Below are positions 7,216 to 15,079 of a stretch of DNA of 29,815 nucleotides, in pieces (within the stretch, counting starts at the first letter, position 1; each line of letters begins with the position of its first letter). The DNA comes from Caryophanales bacterium UBA3631 (GTDB lineage: Bacteria; Bacillota_I; Bacilli_A; RF39; UBA660): contig DFLA01000018.1 in NCBI GenBank assembly GCA_002374055.1, positions 1-29,815 on the forward strand, given 5' to 3'. A program made the translations under genes and the position numbers. Below the pieces are notes generated by a model, which was not told the DNA's origin, made no database searches, and saw nothing but the letters and a program-made list of their open reading frames with translations.

Positions 7216-8150
7216 GAAGGTTAAAGTTTTTATTTGTTTTTGTATTATGTTTTTTTAGTTTTAATGTTTTAGCTCAAGGTACGGATGGAAGCAATTATGG
7301 CAATACCAATGTTAAGGTTTTTGAAAGAACTGAGTCTAATAAATGGGGTGTTAATAAGCACTGGACTATTGATAGTAATAATTTAGGTAATGTTAAGAAA
7401 ACTCCATATGTTGATTCTAGTCGTAAGGTTTATGATTTTGCTGAAATATTAACTGATTCTGAGGAAAGTGTTATTAAGAAAAGTATTGATGATTTTATAG
7501 AGAAGACTAATATTGATATGGTATTCTTGTCTATTAATAGGCCTTATAATAAAGATTCTGAGAATGAAGCATACGCTGCTGATTTTTATGATTATAATGA
7601 TTTTGGAATTGATTTTGATAATTATAGTGGTATTTTGCTTTTAAGAAATGATTTTTCTTATAATAGGTATTATGATATTTATACTTTTGGTGATGCTCAA
7701 CTTTATTTTGATCAAAATAGGTATGATAATATTTTAGATGGTATATATGATTCTTTTGTTGGTAAGGATTATTTAGAGGGTATTGATTATTTTATTTCTA
7801 AATGTTCTTATTATTATGATAAGGGGTATGCTCCTAAGTTTAAAAATGCTTATATTACTGGTGATGGTTATATAAGGTTTAATTATAGTTTTCCTTTTAT
7901 GCCTTGTTTATTAGGTGCTGGGTTAATTACTTTAATTACTATGTTAATTTTAGTAAAGAAGAATAAGATGGTTAGAAAGGCTACTAATGCAAGTGAGTAT
8001 TTATCTAAGGATTCTATAAAGTATACTGAGCATGTTGATCAGTTTGTTAATTCTCATACAACTCATTATACTGTTTCGTCTTCGTCAGGAGGTTCTCACG
8101 GTGGTTCTTCTGGTGGAGGTCATTCTTGTGGTGGAGGAAGACATGGTTAG
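7212..8150 (+). CDS. TPM-domain membrane protein (YgcG/YdjH-like)
   Basis: 312 residues. It begins with a signal peptide (residues 1-22, FLFVFVLCFFSFNVLAQG). A TPM domain spans about residues 70-205, starting VYDFAEILTDSEESVIKKSI. A membrane helix lies near 228-250, and a cytoplasmic tail ends in a Gly/His/Ser-rich run (GGSHGGSSGGGHSCGGGRHG). The domain order signal, TPM, helix, Gly-rich tail is typical of YgcG/YdjH-type proteins. The TPM domain lies outside the membrane. It is translationally coupled to the zinc-ribbon gene. The Gly/His/Cys tail could bind metal, which is speculation. Confidence 0.85.
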   Translation: MRRLKFLFVFVLCFFSFNVLAQGTDGSNYGNTNVKVFERTESNKWGVNKHWTIDSNNLGNVKKTPYVDSSRKVYDFAEILTDSEESVIKKSIDDFIEKTNIDMVFLSINRPYNKDSENEAYAADFYDYNDFGIDFDNYSGILLLRNDFSYNRYYDIYTFGDAQLYFDQNRYDNILDGIYDSFVGKDYLEGIDYFISKCSYYYDKGYAPKFKNAYITGDGYIRFNYSFPFMPCLLGAGLITLITMLILVKKNKMVRKATNASEYLSKDSIKYTEHVDQFVNSHTTHYTVSSSSGGSHGGSSGGGHSCGGGRHG

Positions 8151-8163
8151 TCTTCTTTTTCTT
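8137..8163 (+). terminator. Terminator after the TPM gene
   Basis: GAAGAC (8137-8142) and GTCTTC (8150-8155) followed by a T-rich run; the hairpin overlaps the end of the gene. Confidence 0.7.
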
Positions 8164-8195
8164 TACATTTTTTTTCTTTATTTTATGAGGTATAA

Positions 8196-8224
8196 TTTAC
8201 TTTATTTTATTAAAATGATATAAT
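8196..8224 (+). promoter_or_regulatory. SigA-type promoter of the FtsK/SpoIIIE gene
   Basis: TTTACT (8196-8201), 17-base spacer, TATAAT (8219-8224). A second TATAAT lies at 8191-8196. Confidence 0.55.
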
Positions 8225-8254
8225 TTTTATAGATTATGGTAGCAGGAGGTAGTT

Positions 8255-10483
8255 ATGGCTAAGAAGAAGAAAAGAAAAGAAAGTAAAAAAGATGTAAGTT
8301 ATTTTATTGAGCTTAAGGGAATGTTGTTGATTCTGGCTTCAATTATTGGAATTTGCAAGTTTGGTATTGTTGGTAATTTTATTGAAAGTTTTGCTGCGTT
8401 TTTTGTTGGTGTTGCTTACAATATTTTATTGGTAGTTTTATTTATTGTTGGTATTTATATGATAGTAAAACGTGAGTATCCTAATTTTTTTATTTCTAAG
8501 TTGATAGGTTTATATGCGATTATAATTTCTTTGCTTATTTTTTGTCATTTGGATTATATAAAGCAACTTAATGTTGATGGTACTCAGATTTTTACTGAAA
8601 CTGTTGATAATTTAATGGCTTTTGCTCATGGTACTGCTCAGGTTCAAGGTGGCGGTATGATAGGTGCTTTGTTTTCATGGTTGAATGTTACTTTGTTTAC
8701 TATTGATGGTACTCGTGTTGTTTGTATTGCTTTGATTATTTTTGGTATTGTAATGTTTACTGGTATGTCAATTTATGATATGGTTAGTGCTAGTAAGAGA
8801 AAGGTTAGTGGAGCTCTTAAACGTGCTGAAGGTAAGTCTCGCGAGAAGAAGGAACAGTTAAAGATTGAAATTCCTAATGAGGTTAGTGATGATGATGTTG
8901 AGAGTAAGGATGATCATAAGGTTGTTATTTCTTCTTTTGATGAGTTGAAGCAGTCTGAAAAAGTTGATGATGCTGTTGTTGTAAATAATGATGATATTGA
9001 GATTGTTGTTCCTGATGATTATGAGGAAAATAAGGATTATAAGTTACCTAGTATTGAATTACTTAGTAAACCTAAGAAGAAGAATTTATCTGTTAATAAG
9101 TCTAAGATTAATGAGACTGCAAATGTTTTGAAGGAAGTTTTTCATGATTTTAATATTGAGGGTCATGTTGTTACTGCTCATGTTGGACCTGCGGTTACTC
9201 AGTATGAAATGGAGATTAAGGCTGGTACTAAATTAAGTAAGATTTTAGGAATTCATAGGGAAATTGCTTTGGCTTTGGCTGCAAAGGATGTTAGAATTCA
9301 GGCTCCTATTCCAGGAAAGAAGACTGTTGGTATTGAGATTCCTAATGCTCAAACTGCGATGGTTAGTGTTCGTGAAATTTTGGAAACTATTAAACCCTCT
9401 GATGATGATAAGAAATTGCTTGTTGCTTTTGGTCAAGATATAATGGGTAATCCTGTTACTTGGCAGATTAATAAGACTCCTCATATGTTAGTTGCTGGTT
9501 CTACTGGTAGTGGTAAGTCTGTTTGTATTAATAGTTTAATTGTTTCTATGCTTATGCGTACTCGTCCTGATGAGGTTAAACTTGTGTTAGTTGATCCTAA
9601 GAAGGTTGAACTTTCTATGTATAATGGTGTTCCACATTTGCTTGCGCCTGTTGTTACTGATGCTCGTAAGGCTAATATTGCTCTTAAGAAGATTGTTGTT
9701 GAAATGGAAAGACGTTATGATTTATTTGAGAGTAGTGGAACTAAGAATATTGAGGGTTATAATAAGTTAGTTGATAAGAAGAATGAAGAAGATCCTAATT
9801 TGGATATGAAGAGACTTCCATTTATTGTTGTTATTATTGATGAGCTTGCTGATTTAATGATGGTTGCTGCAAAGGAAGTTGAGGATTCTATCATGCGTAT
9901 TACTCAAATGGCTCGTGCAGCTGGAATTCACTTGATTGTTGCTACTCAAAGACCTTCTACTGATGTAATTACAGGTGTTGTAAAAGCTAATATTCCAACT
10001 CGTGTTGCTTTCGCGGTTTCTTCTCAAATTGATTCTCGTACTATTCTTGATATGGTTGGGGCTGAGAAGTTATTAGGTAAAGGTGATATGTTATTTTTAC
10101 CTCAAGGTGAGAATGTTCCAATTCGTGTTCAAGGTACATTTATTTCTGATGATGAGATTAAAGCTGTTGTTGATTATACTATTTCTCAACAAAAGGCTAG
10201 ATATGATAATACTCTTTTAATGGATGATGAAGAGATGAATGCTAAGAGTTCTTTTGATGGTGAACATGATGCTGAAGAGGAACCTCTTTATAATGAAATT
10301 GTTGAGTTTGTTGTTACTCAGGGAAAGGCGAGTGCTTCACTTTTACAGAGAAGATTTCATTTAGGATATAATCGTGCTGCTAGATGTATCGATTTGCTGG
10401 AGGAAAGAGGAATAATTGGTCCTAATAATGGTTCTAAACCAAGAGAGGTTTTGGTTAAATTAGAAAGTAATGAAGAAAACTAG
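8255..10483 (+). CDS. spoIIIE: FtsK/SpoIIIE family DNA translocase
   Basis: 742 residues, within the usual range for SpoIIIE (about 790 in B. subtilis). It has four membrane segments in residues 20-180 and an acidic linker (about 190-275). The motor follows: Walker A AGSTGSGKSV near residue 412-421, VLVDPKKVELSMYNGVPHLL, and Walker B FIVVIIDELADLM near 526-538. The C-terminal gamma (winged-helix) domain covers about 670-735, including QRRFHLGYNRAARCIDLLEE. The protein pumps chromosomal DNA across the division or sporulation septum, directed by short polar DNA motifs that the gamma domain reads. It may serve both vegetative FtsK and sporulation SpoIIIE roles. Start: AGGAGG just upstream of ATG 8255. 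The gene is monocistronic, between two terminators. Confidence 0.95.
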   Translation: MAKKKKRKESKKDVSYFIELKGMLLILASIIGICKFGIVGNFIESFAAFFVGVAYNILLVVLFIVGIYMIVKREYPNFFISKLIGLYAIIISLLIFCHLDYIKQLNVDGTQIFTETVDNLMAFAHGTAQVQGGGMIGALFSWLNVTLFTIDGTRVVCIALIIFGIVMFTGMSIYDMVSASKRKVSGALKRAEGKSREKKEQLKIEIPNEVSDDDVESKDDHKVVISSFDELKQSEKVDDAVVVNNDDIEIVVPDDYEENKDYKLPSIELLSKPKKKNLSVNKSKINETANVLKEVFHDFNIEGHVVTAHVGPAVTQYEMEIKAGTKLSKILGIHREIALALAAKDVRIQAPIPGKKTVGIEIPNAQTAMVSVREILETIKPSDDDKKLLVAFGQDIMGNPVTWQINKTPHMLVAGSTGSGKSVCINSLIVSMLMRTRPDEVKLVLVDPKKVELSMYNGVPHLLAPVVTDARKANIALKKIVVEMERRYDLFESSGTKNIEGYNKLVDKKNEEDPNLDMKRLPFIVVIIDELADLMMVAAKEVEDSIMRITQMARAAGIHLIVATQRPSTDVITGVVKANIPTRVAFAVSSQIDSRTILDMVGAEKLLGKGDMLFLPQGENVPIRVQGTFISDDEIKAVVDYTISQQKARYDNTLLMDDEEMNAKSSFDGEHDAEEEPLYNEIVEFVVTQGKASASLLQRRFHLGYNRAARCIDLLEERGIIGPNNGSKPREVLVKLESNEEN

Positions 10484-10498
10484 TTTGTTTTCTTTTTT
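10475..10498 (+). terminator. Terminator of the FtsK/SpoIIIE gene
   Basis: GAAAAC (10475-10480) and GTTTTC (10487-10492) followed by T6; the stop codon lies in the loop. Confidence 0.7.
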
Positions 10499-10499
10499 A

Positions 10500-10528
10500 T
10501 TGTATATTATTTTTTTTTATAGTATAAT
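10500..10528 (+). promoter_or_regulatory. SigA-type promoter of nfeD-SPFH operon
   Basis: TTGTAT (10500-10505), 17-base spacer, TATAAT (10523-10528), followed by GGGAGG before ATG 10547. Confidence 0.5.
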
Positions 10529-10546
10529 TTATATGGGAGGTTTGTT

Positions 10547-10966
10547 ATGGTGTTAGAGTGGTTAGCTGTTATTCTAATATGTGCATTTTTAGAGGCAATT
10601 ACTGTTAATTTAATTACTATTTGGTTTATTGCTAGTGGTATTATTGCTTTGATTGTTTCTATATTTGTTGATTCAGTATTTATACAGTGTAGTGTGTTTG
10701 TACTTGTCGGTATTTTATTATTGATTACTACTCGTAGACCTTTACAGAATATGGTTAATGTGCATCATGAGAAAACTAATCTTGACAGAATTTATAATAT
10801 GACAGGTATTGTTGTTGAAAAAATTTTTGTTAATAGACCTGGTGTTGTTAAGGTTGATGGTAAGTATTGGACTGCTATTAGTGATAGTGATATTGATGTT
10901 GATAGTATTGTTAGTATATTAGAAATTAATAGTACTAAATTAAAAGTTAAGAAAGTTGAGGATTAA
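10547..10966 (+). CDS. NfeD-like membrane protein
   Basis: 139 residues. Two to three closely packed membrane helices occupy about residues 3-65 and are followed by RRPLQNMV. The C-terminal OB-fold-like domain includes GIVVEKIFVNRPGVVKVDGKYWTAI. This is the short NfeD form, without the N-terminal ClpP-like protease. NfeD proteins pair with SPFH/stomatin partners and are thought to organise membrane microdomains or membrane protein quality control. The SPFH gene starts 2 bases downstream, the classical arrangement. Confidence 0.9.
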   Translation: MVLEWLAVILICAFLEAITVNLITIWFIASGIIALIVSIFVDSVFIQCSVFVLVGILLLITTRRPLQNMVNVHHEKTNLDRIYNMTGIVVEKIFVNRPGVVKVDGKYWTAISDSDIDVDSIVSILEINSTKLKVKKVED

Positions 10967-10968
10967 TT

Positions 10969-11853
10969 ATGGAATTATTATTTTTTATTTTTATTTTTGT
11001 GGTATTTATTGTTATACCTAATATTAAAGTTGTACCACAAGCAAAGGTTTATGTTATTGAAAGATTAGGGTCTTATTATAAGACTTGGCATAATGGTTTA
11101 CAATTGAAGATTCCTTTTATTGATAGGGTTTCTAATGTTGTTACTTTAAAAGAGGTTGTTAAGGATTTTGCTCCACAACCTGTGATTACTAAGGATAATG
11201 TTACTATGCAGATTGATACTGTTGTTTATTTTCAAATAACAGATGCAAAGTTGTATACTTATGGTGTTGAAAATCCAATTAATGCTATTGAGACTTTGAC
11301 TGCTACTACTTTACGTAATATTATTGGTGAGTTGGAGCTTGATCAAACTTTAACTAGTCGTGATATTATTAATTCTAAAATGAGAGCTATTCTTGATGAG
11401 GCTACTGATCCTTGGGGTATTAAAGTTAACCGTGTTGAGGTTAAGAATATAATTCCTCCTCGTGATATTCAAGAGGCTATGGAAAAGCAAATGCGTGCTG
11501 AACGTGAAAGACGTGAAAAGATTCTTCAAGCTGAGGGTGAAAAGAAGTCTAGTATTTTAATTGCAGAAGGTGAGAAGGAAAGTGCTATTTTACGTGCTGA
11601 GGCTAAGAAGGAAGCTCAAATTAAGATTGCTGAAGGTGAAGCTGAGGCTATGCTTAAATTAAAGAGTGCTGAGGCTCAAGGTATTAGATTACTTAAAGAG
11701 GCTGGTGCTGATAAAGCTGTTTTAGCTTTAAAGAGTTATGACGCTTTGGCTAATGTTGCAAATGGTCAAGCAACTAAGATTATTCTTCCTGCTGATTTAC
11801 AAGGTGTTGCAAGTATTGGCACTGTGCTTAATGAAATGATTGATAAAAAATAG
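10969..11853 (+). CDS. SPFH/Band 7 (stomatin-like) membrane protein
   Basis: 294 residues. One N-terminal membrane segment (about 2-18) is followed by the SPFH domain (VPQAKVYVIERLGSYYKTWH, LKIPFIDRV, MQIDTVVYFQI, TLRNIIGELELDQTL). Next is IIPPRDIQEAMEKQMRAERE and a long Glu/Ala/Lys-rich coiled coil (about 175-245). The C-terminus resembles slipin/stomatin proteins (ATKIILPADLQG). It probably oligomerises at the membrane with its NfeD partner encoded just upstream. The family is certain; the cellular role is inferred. Confidence 0.93.
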   Translation: MELLFFIFIFVVFIVIPNIKVVPQAKVYVIERLGSYYKTWHNGLQLKIPFIDRVSNVVTLKEVVKDFAPQPVITKDNVTMQIDTVVYFQITDAKLYTYGVENPINAIETLTATTLRNIIGELELDQTLTSRDIINSKMRAILDEATDPWGIKVNRVEVKNIIPPRDIQEAMEKQMRAERERREKILQAEGEKKSSILIAEGEKESAILRAEAKKEAQIKIAEGEAEAMLKLKSAEAQGIRLLKEAGADKAVLALKSYDALANVANGQATKIILPADLQGVASIGTVLNEMIDKK

Positions 11854-11876
11854 AACTCATTTATGAGTTCTTTTTG
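11853..11876. terminator. Bidirectional terminator between SPFH and FAD-Rieske genes
   Basis: GAACTCAT (11853-11860) and ATGAGTTC (11863-11870), then T5. The stop codons of both convergent genes touch it (11851-11853 and 11857-11859). Confidence 0.8.
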
Positions 11877-13290
11877 TTATTACTGAGTGTGTGCTTGGAC
11901 CTTTAATTATTTTTCCATCTATTGTGTATCTTGAACCATGACATGGACAATCCCATGTTTTATCTAATTCATTGAATATTAGTTTGCATTTTAAATGTGG
12001 GCATTTATTTATTATTTTATATTCTTTTTTGTTTTGGTCTGTATATATTGCGTATTCTATTCCATTTTCTATTTTGTATGTAATGTTTTTTTGCTTTTTG
12101 TTTTTTATGTATGTTTTTATATTGTCGTAGTTATAGTTAATATTTTTTATTATTTTTTTTATGTTTGTTTTTCTATATGGGTTGACTAGTTTTATGAATT
12201 CGTTTTCTTTATTTTTTATTATGTCTGTCATTATTTTTGCGGCTAGTATTGAATTTGTCATTCCCCATTTATTGTATGCTGTTGCGATTAGTATATTTTC
12301 TTTTTTTATTTTACCTATTATTGGTAGGTAATCGTTTGATATTATGTCAAAGTTATACCATGTGTGGGTTATTGGGTAGTTAAAGTGTTTTTTGAATTTT
12401 TTTATTGTATCTTCCATATTTTTTTTATGGTCTAGTTCGTTACCTAGTTGTGTTTTGTTGCTTGCGTATATTATATTGTTTTTATAGTATCTTATTGATA
12501 TTATTTCGTTATCGTTTGATATCATATTTGCGTTATATGTATTATCTGTTTGTGCTGATAATATGTATTCTTTTTCTATTGTTGTTTTTATTGGTATAAA
12601 TAGTTTATTTATGAATATTGGATAGTGTGTACATATTATTATTTGTTTTGCTTTTATTTTGTTTTTATTTGTTTTGATAAGGTAGTGGTCTAGTTTTTTT
12701 GATATTTGTATTGCTCTTGTGTTTTCTAATAAATTTATTTTGTTTTTGCATATATTTTTAATTTCATTAATATATTTTATTGGGTTAAATATGTATGATT
12801 TTGTTTTTATCCCATATATGCAAGGATAGTTATTTGGTAGTTTATTTATTTTTTGGCATTTTATTTGTTTTTCTAGTATTTTCTTTTCTTTTTCTATGTT
12901 TTTTATATTTTTTTTATCATTTGTAAAAAGATATGAGTCGTTTTTTTCTAAGTCACAGTCTATTTTATATTTTTTTATTATTTTTATTATTTCTTTTGTT
13001 GCGTATATTTGCGATTTTAAGTATTTTTTACTTGTTGTTATGTTTGTCATTTTTTTGATTTTTTGGTAGTTATATTCTTGCATAATGTTTATTTTTCCTG
13101 TTGTTCTTTCTGTTATGCCTGATCCTATTTTATTTGCTTCTATGAGTGTTAGTGTTTTATCGCTATTAAGTAGGTATAGTGCGGTTGTTATTCCTGTTAT
13201 TCCACCGCCTATTATTAGTATGTCTGTTTCTATGTTTTTATTTGTGTAGTTTGTTTCTTTATTTTTATTTTCCCATATTGATTTGTTCAT
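11857..13290 (-). CDS. FAD-dependent oxidoreductase with C-terminal Rieske [2Fe-2S] domain
   Basis: 477 residues. The N-terminal FAD-binding Rossmann motif is DILIIGGGITGITTALYL (near residues 23-40), in a DAO-type (DadA-like) fold that extends to about residue 380, with ILIATAYNKWGMTNSILAA as the second FAD-contact segment. The C-terminal Rieske domain carries C430-x-H432 and C448-x2-H451 (WDCPCHGSRY), all ligands intact. Family members are soluble oxidoreductases of uncertain substrate, often linked to amine oxidation or redox stress. The protein is extremely rich in Lys, Asn and Ile, far more than + strand proteins nearby. The start ATG has an AGGTGAT site 5 bases upstream. It is divergent from the zinc-ribbon gene at 13368. 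Confidence 0.9.
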   Translation of the reverse strand: MNKSIWENKNKETNYTNKNIETDILIIGGGITGITTALYLLNSDKTLTLIEANKIGSGITERTTGKINIMQEYNYQKIKKMTNITTSKKYLKSQIYATKEIIKIIKKYKIDCDLEKNDSYLFTNDKKNIKNIEKEKKILEKQIKCQKINKLPNNYPCIYGIKTKSYIFNPIKYINEIKNICKNKINLLENTRAIQISKKLDHYLIKTNKNKIKAKQIIICTHYPIFINKLFIPIKTTIEKEYILSAQTDNTYNANMISNDNEIISIRYYKNNIIYASNKTQLGNELDHKKNMEDTIKKFKKHFNYPITHTWYNFDIISNDYLPIIGKIKKENILIATAYNKWGMTNSILAAKIMTDIIKNKENEFIKLVNPYRKTNIKKIIKNINYNYDNIKTYIKNKKQKNITYKIENGIEYAIYTDQNKKEYKIINKCPHLKCKLIFNELDKTWDCPCHGSRYTIDGKIIKGPSTHSVITKRTHK

Positions 13291-13367
13291 ATAATCACCT
13301 ATTATATTTTCTTTATTTTTTCTTTATTTATACAATTTTTTTTATATATTTTTGGATGGGGGTTTTT

Positions 13368-14723
13368 ATGGAGTGTAAAAATTGTGGTTCAAAGTTGGAG
13401 GAAGATTATAAGTTTTGCAGTAATTGTGGTTTTAAGGTTTGTAATCGTTTTTTTTGTTTAGGTAGTAAATGGAAAAAAGTTGTTTTTTTTGTTTCTTTGT
13501 TTTTCTTCATTTTTGTTATGTTTTTAAGTATATATTTTTATTATCGTAGTCCTAAAAAGATTATTACAAGTGTTATTAATGGTGTTTATGATAGGTTTGA
13601 TGGTTTTATTTCTAGTTTTGATTTTAGTAGTGATGTTTTTTTTAATGGTGATATATCTTTTGATACTAATATTTTAAGGTTAAGTGATTTAAATAGTGAG
13701 AAGTTTTTTTATAGTTTTGGATTGGATTATGTTAATAAAAGGATTGAAGTAGGTACATCTTTATATGAGAATGATGTAAGATTGTTTGATTTTTTTATTA
13801 ATTTTTTAGGTAGTCAGGGTTTTGTCTCTTTGGGTGATGATTTTTCTAGTTTAATTAAGATAGATGATGATTATGTTAATTCTCATTGGTTATTTGATAG
13901 ATTTTCATGTATATCTAGGTCTGACATTAGGTATGTTTTGAAATCTTATAAGGATATTTTAATTGATTCTTTGGATATGAGTGATTTTAGTAGGTCTAAT
14001 AGTAAGATTATGGTTAATGGTGATGAATATTCTGTTAATAAATTAAGTTATGAGTATAGTTTGGAAAGTTATAATAGATTGGTTCTTAATATTATTGATA
14101 ATACTTTGAGGGATAAAGTTTTACTTGATACTTTTTCTCGTATTAGTGGCATTGAAGTTGATAGTCTTAGGTTTTATTTGGAGGAGTCTAAGAAGTCTAT
14201 TCTAAATAATTGTTATGATGGGAATCTTATTATAAATATTTATACTAAGGGGTTTTCTAATAGGTTTTTAGGTATTGATTTTGATTTTGGTGATTTTTCT
14301 ATTTGTGTAAGGAATAATAGTGGTAATGTTTCTATTGAGGTTTATGATGATATGAAGATTTTAGGTGTTGTTGTTAGTGGTAAGGATGGTTTTTTTAATA
14401 TTGATTTTGATACTATTTTTGAGATTAATGGTAGTATTAGTAGTGTTGTTTCTGATAATCAAGGAAATATAAATGTATTGATTAATTATTATGATAATGT
14501 ATTTAATATTTATAATAATTATATTATCGGTAATACTTTTATGTCTGATATTGATGTTTCTAGTTTTAAAAATTATAGTGATTTATCTAGTGATGAGTTC
14601 ACTTATTTAAGTGATTTATATAAGTCGAGGTTTAATGGTTCTAAATTTTTTGGTATTTTAAATGATTTTCATAAGTTTAAAAGGATAAGTTCTAGTGATG
14701 ATAAATTTTTTATTGAATATTAA
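13368..14723 (+). CDS. Zinc-ribbon, single-pass membrane protein of unknown function
   Basis: 451 residues from ATG 13368, chosen because it starts a classical zinc ribbon and follows GGATGGGGG. The frame stays open further upstream, opposite the FAD gene, but that part is non-coding. The N-terminal zinc ribbon has C3-x2-C6 and C17-x2-C20. A very hydrophobic helix lies at about 37-60. The remaining roughly 390 residues are rich in Asp, Ser, Asn and Phe and are probably outside the membrane. Such zinc-ribbon/helix/extracellular-domain proteins are common in Bacillota, but I do not recognise the C-terminal domain. The gene is bounded by a divergent neighbour and a terminator, so it appears monocistronic. 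Confidence 0.75.
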   Translation: MECKNCGSKLEEDYKFCSNCGFKVCNRFFCLGSKWKKVVFFVSLFFFIFVMFLSIYFYYRSPKKIITSVINGVYDRFDGFISSFDFSSDVFFNGDISFDTNILRLSDLNSEKFFYSFGLDYVNKRIEVGTSLYENDVRLFDFFINFLGSQGFVSLGDDFSSLIKIDDDYVNSHWLFDRFSCISRSDIRYVLKSYKDILIDSLDMSDFSRSNSKIMVNGDEYSVNKLSYEYSLESYNRLVLNIIDNTLRDKVLLDTFSRISGIEVDSLRFYLEESKKSILNNCYDGNLIINIYTKGFSNRFLGIDFDFGDFSICVRNNSGNVSIEVYDDMKILGVVVSGKDGFFNIDFDTIFEINGSISSVVSDNQGNINVLINYYDNVFNIYNNYIIGNTFMSDIDVSSFKNYSDLSSDEFTYLSDLYKSRFNGSKFFGILNDFHKFKRISSSDDKFFIEY

Positions 14724-14749
14724 AACTGTCATTTATTTGACAGTTTTTC
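14722..14749. terminator. Bidirectional terminator
   Basis: AAAACTGTCA (14722-14731) and TGACAGTTTT (14738-14747), T-run after. The minus-strand stop codon (14729-14731) is inside the stem. Confidence 0.85.
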
Positions 14750-14995
14750 TTTTAGTGTTTTTTCAAATTTTGGTAGTCCATATTCTTCGTTATAATAGTT
14801 TGGATATTCATTTAGGTGGGCTAATGCGATTTTTGTTGTGAGTTCTAGGTCGTCGTTTGTGATGTTTGTTGCTTCGTTTATTTTTCCATGTTCTAGTTCT
14901 ATATTCATTCCAGTTAGTAAATCTTTAATACTAAATTTATCGAATTTGATATTAAGTTTATTCGCAATTTCTACTGCATCTTTCAAATTAAACAT
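14729..14995 (-). CDS. Small conserved protein, DUF5661-like
   Basis: 88 residues from the ATG at 14995. The upstream in-frame ATG at 15007 overlaps a GGTGA site that fits the inner ATG better (5-base spacing), so the inner start is preferred. The sequence has a helical first half (MFNLKDAVEIANKLNI), GMNIELEHGKINEATNITND in the middle, and KIALAHLNEYPNYYNEEYGL. The LEHG...TN.TNDD...KIALAHLNE.P.YY pattern matches small proteins annotated DUF5661, whose function is unknown. The assignment is from motif memory and is moderately sure. No operon partner. Confidence 0.75.
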   Translation of the reverse strand: MFNLKDAVEIANKLNIKFDKFSIKDLLTGMNIELEHGKINEATNITNDDLELTTKIALAHLNEYPNYYNEEYGLPKFEKTLKEKLSNK

Positions 14996-15025
14996 TATAA
15001 TCACCATTATATATTATGATTTATT

Positions 15026-15054
15026 TTGACTTTTATTATTATAAGTTATATAAT
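15026..15054 (+). promoter_or_regulatory. Strong SigA-type promoter for the pseudo-mutase/prepilin pair
   Basis: TTGACT (15026-15031), 17-base spacer, TATAAT (15049-15054), 25 bases before ATG 15080. It is one of the best promoter matches in the window. Confidence 0.75.
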
Positions 15055-15079
15055 GTTTAATAGAATAGGGAGGTTGTTT

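Noticed and set aside
8032..8223. ORF in another frame over the end of the TPM gene
   Set aside because: It is a Leu/Val-rich shadow of the Gly/His/Ser-rich tail of the TPM protein and crosses its terminator.
11995..12599. + strand ORFs inside the FAD-Rieske gene
   Set aside because: Phe/Tyr/Val-rich shadow frames of a gene with intact FAD and Rieske motifs on the other strand.
13179..13367. N-terminal extension of the zinc-ribbon protein frame
   Set aside because: It overlaps the start of the divergent FAD gene and is low complexity; the ATG at 13368 begins a textbook zinc ribbon after a GGGGG site.
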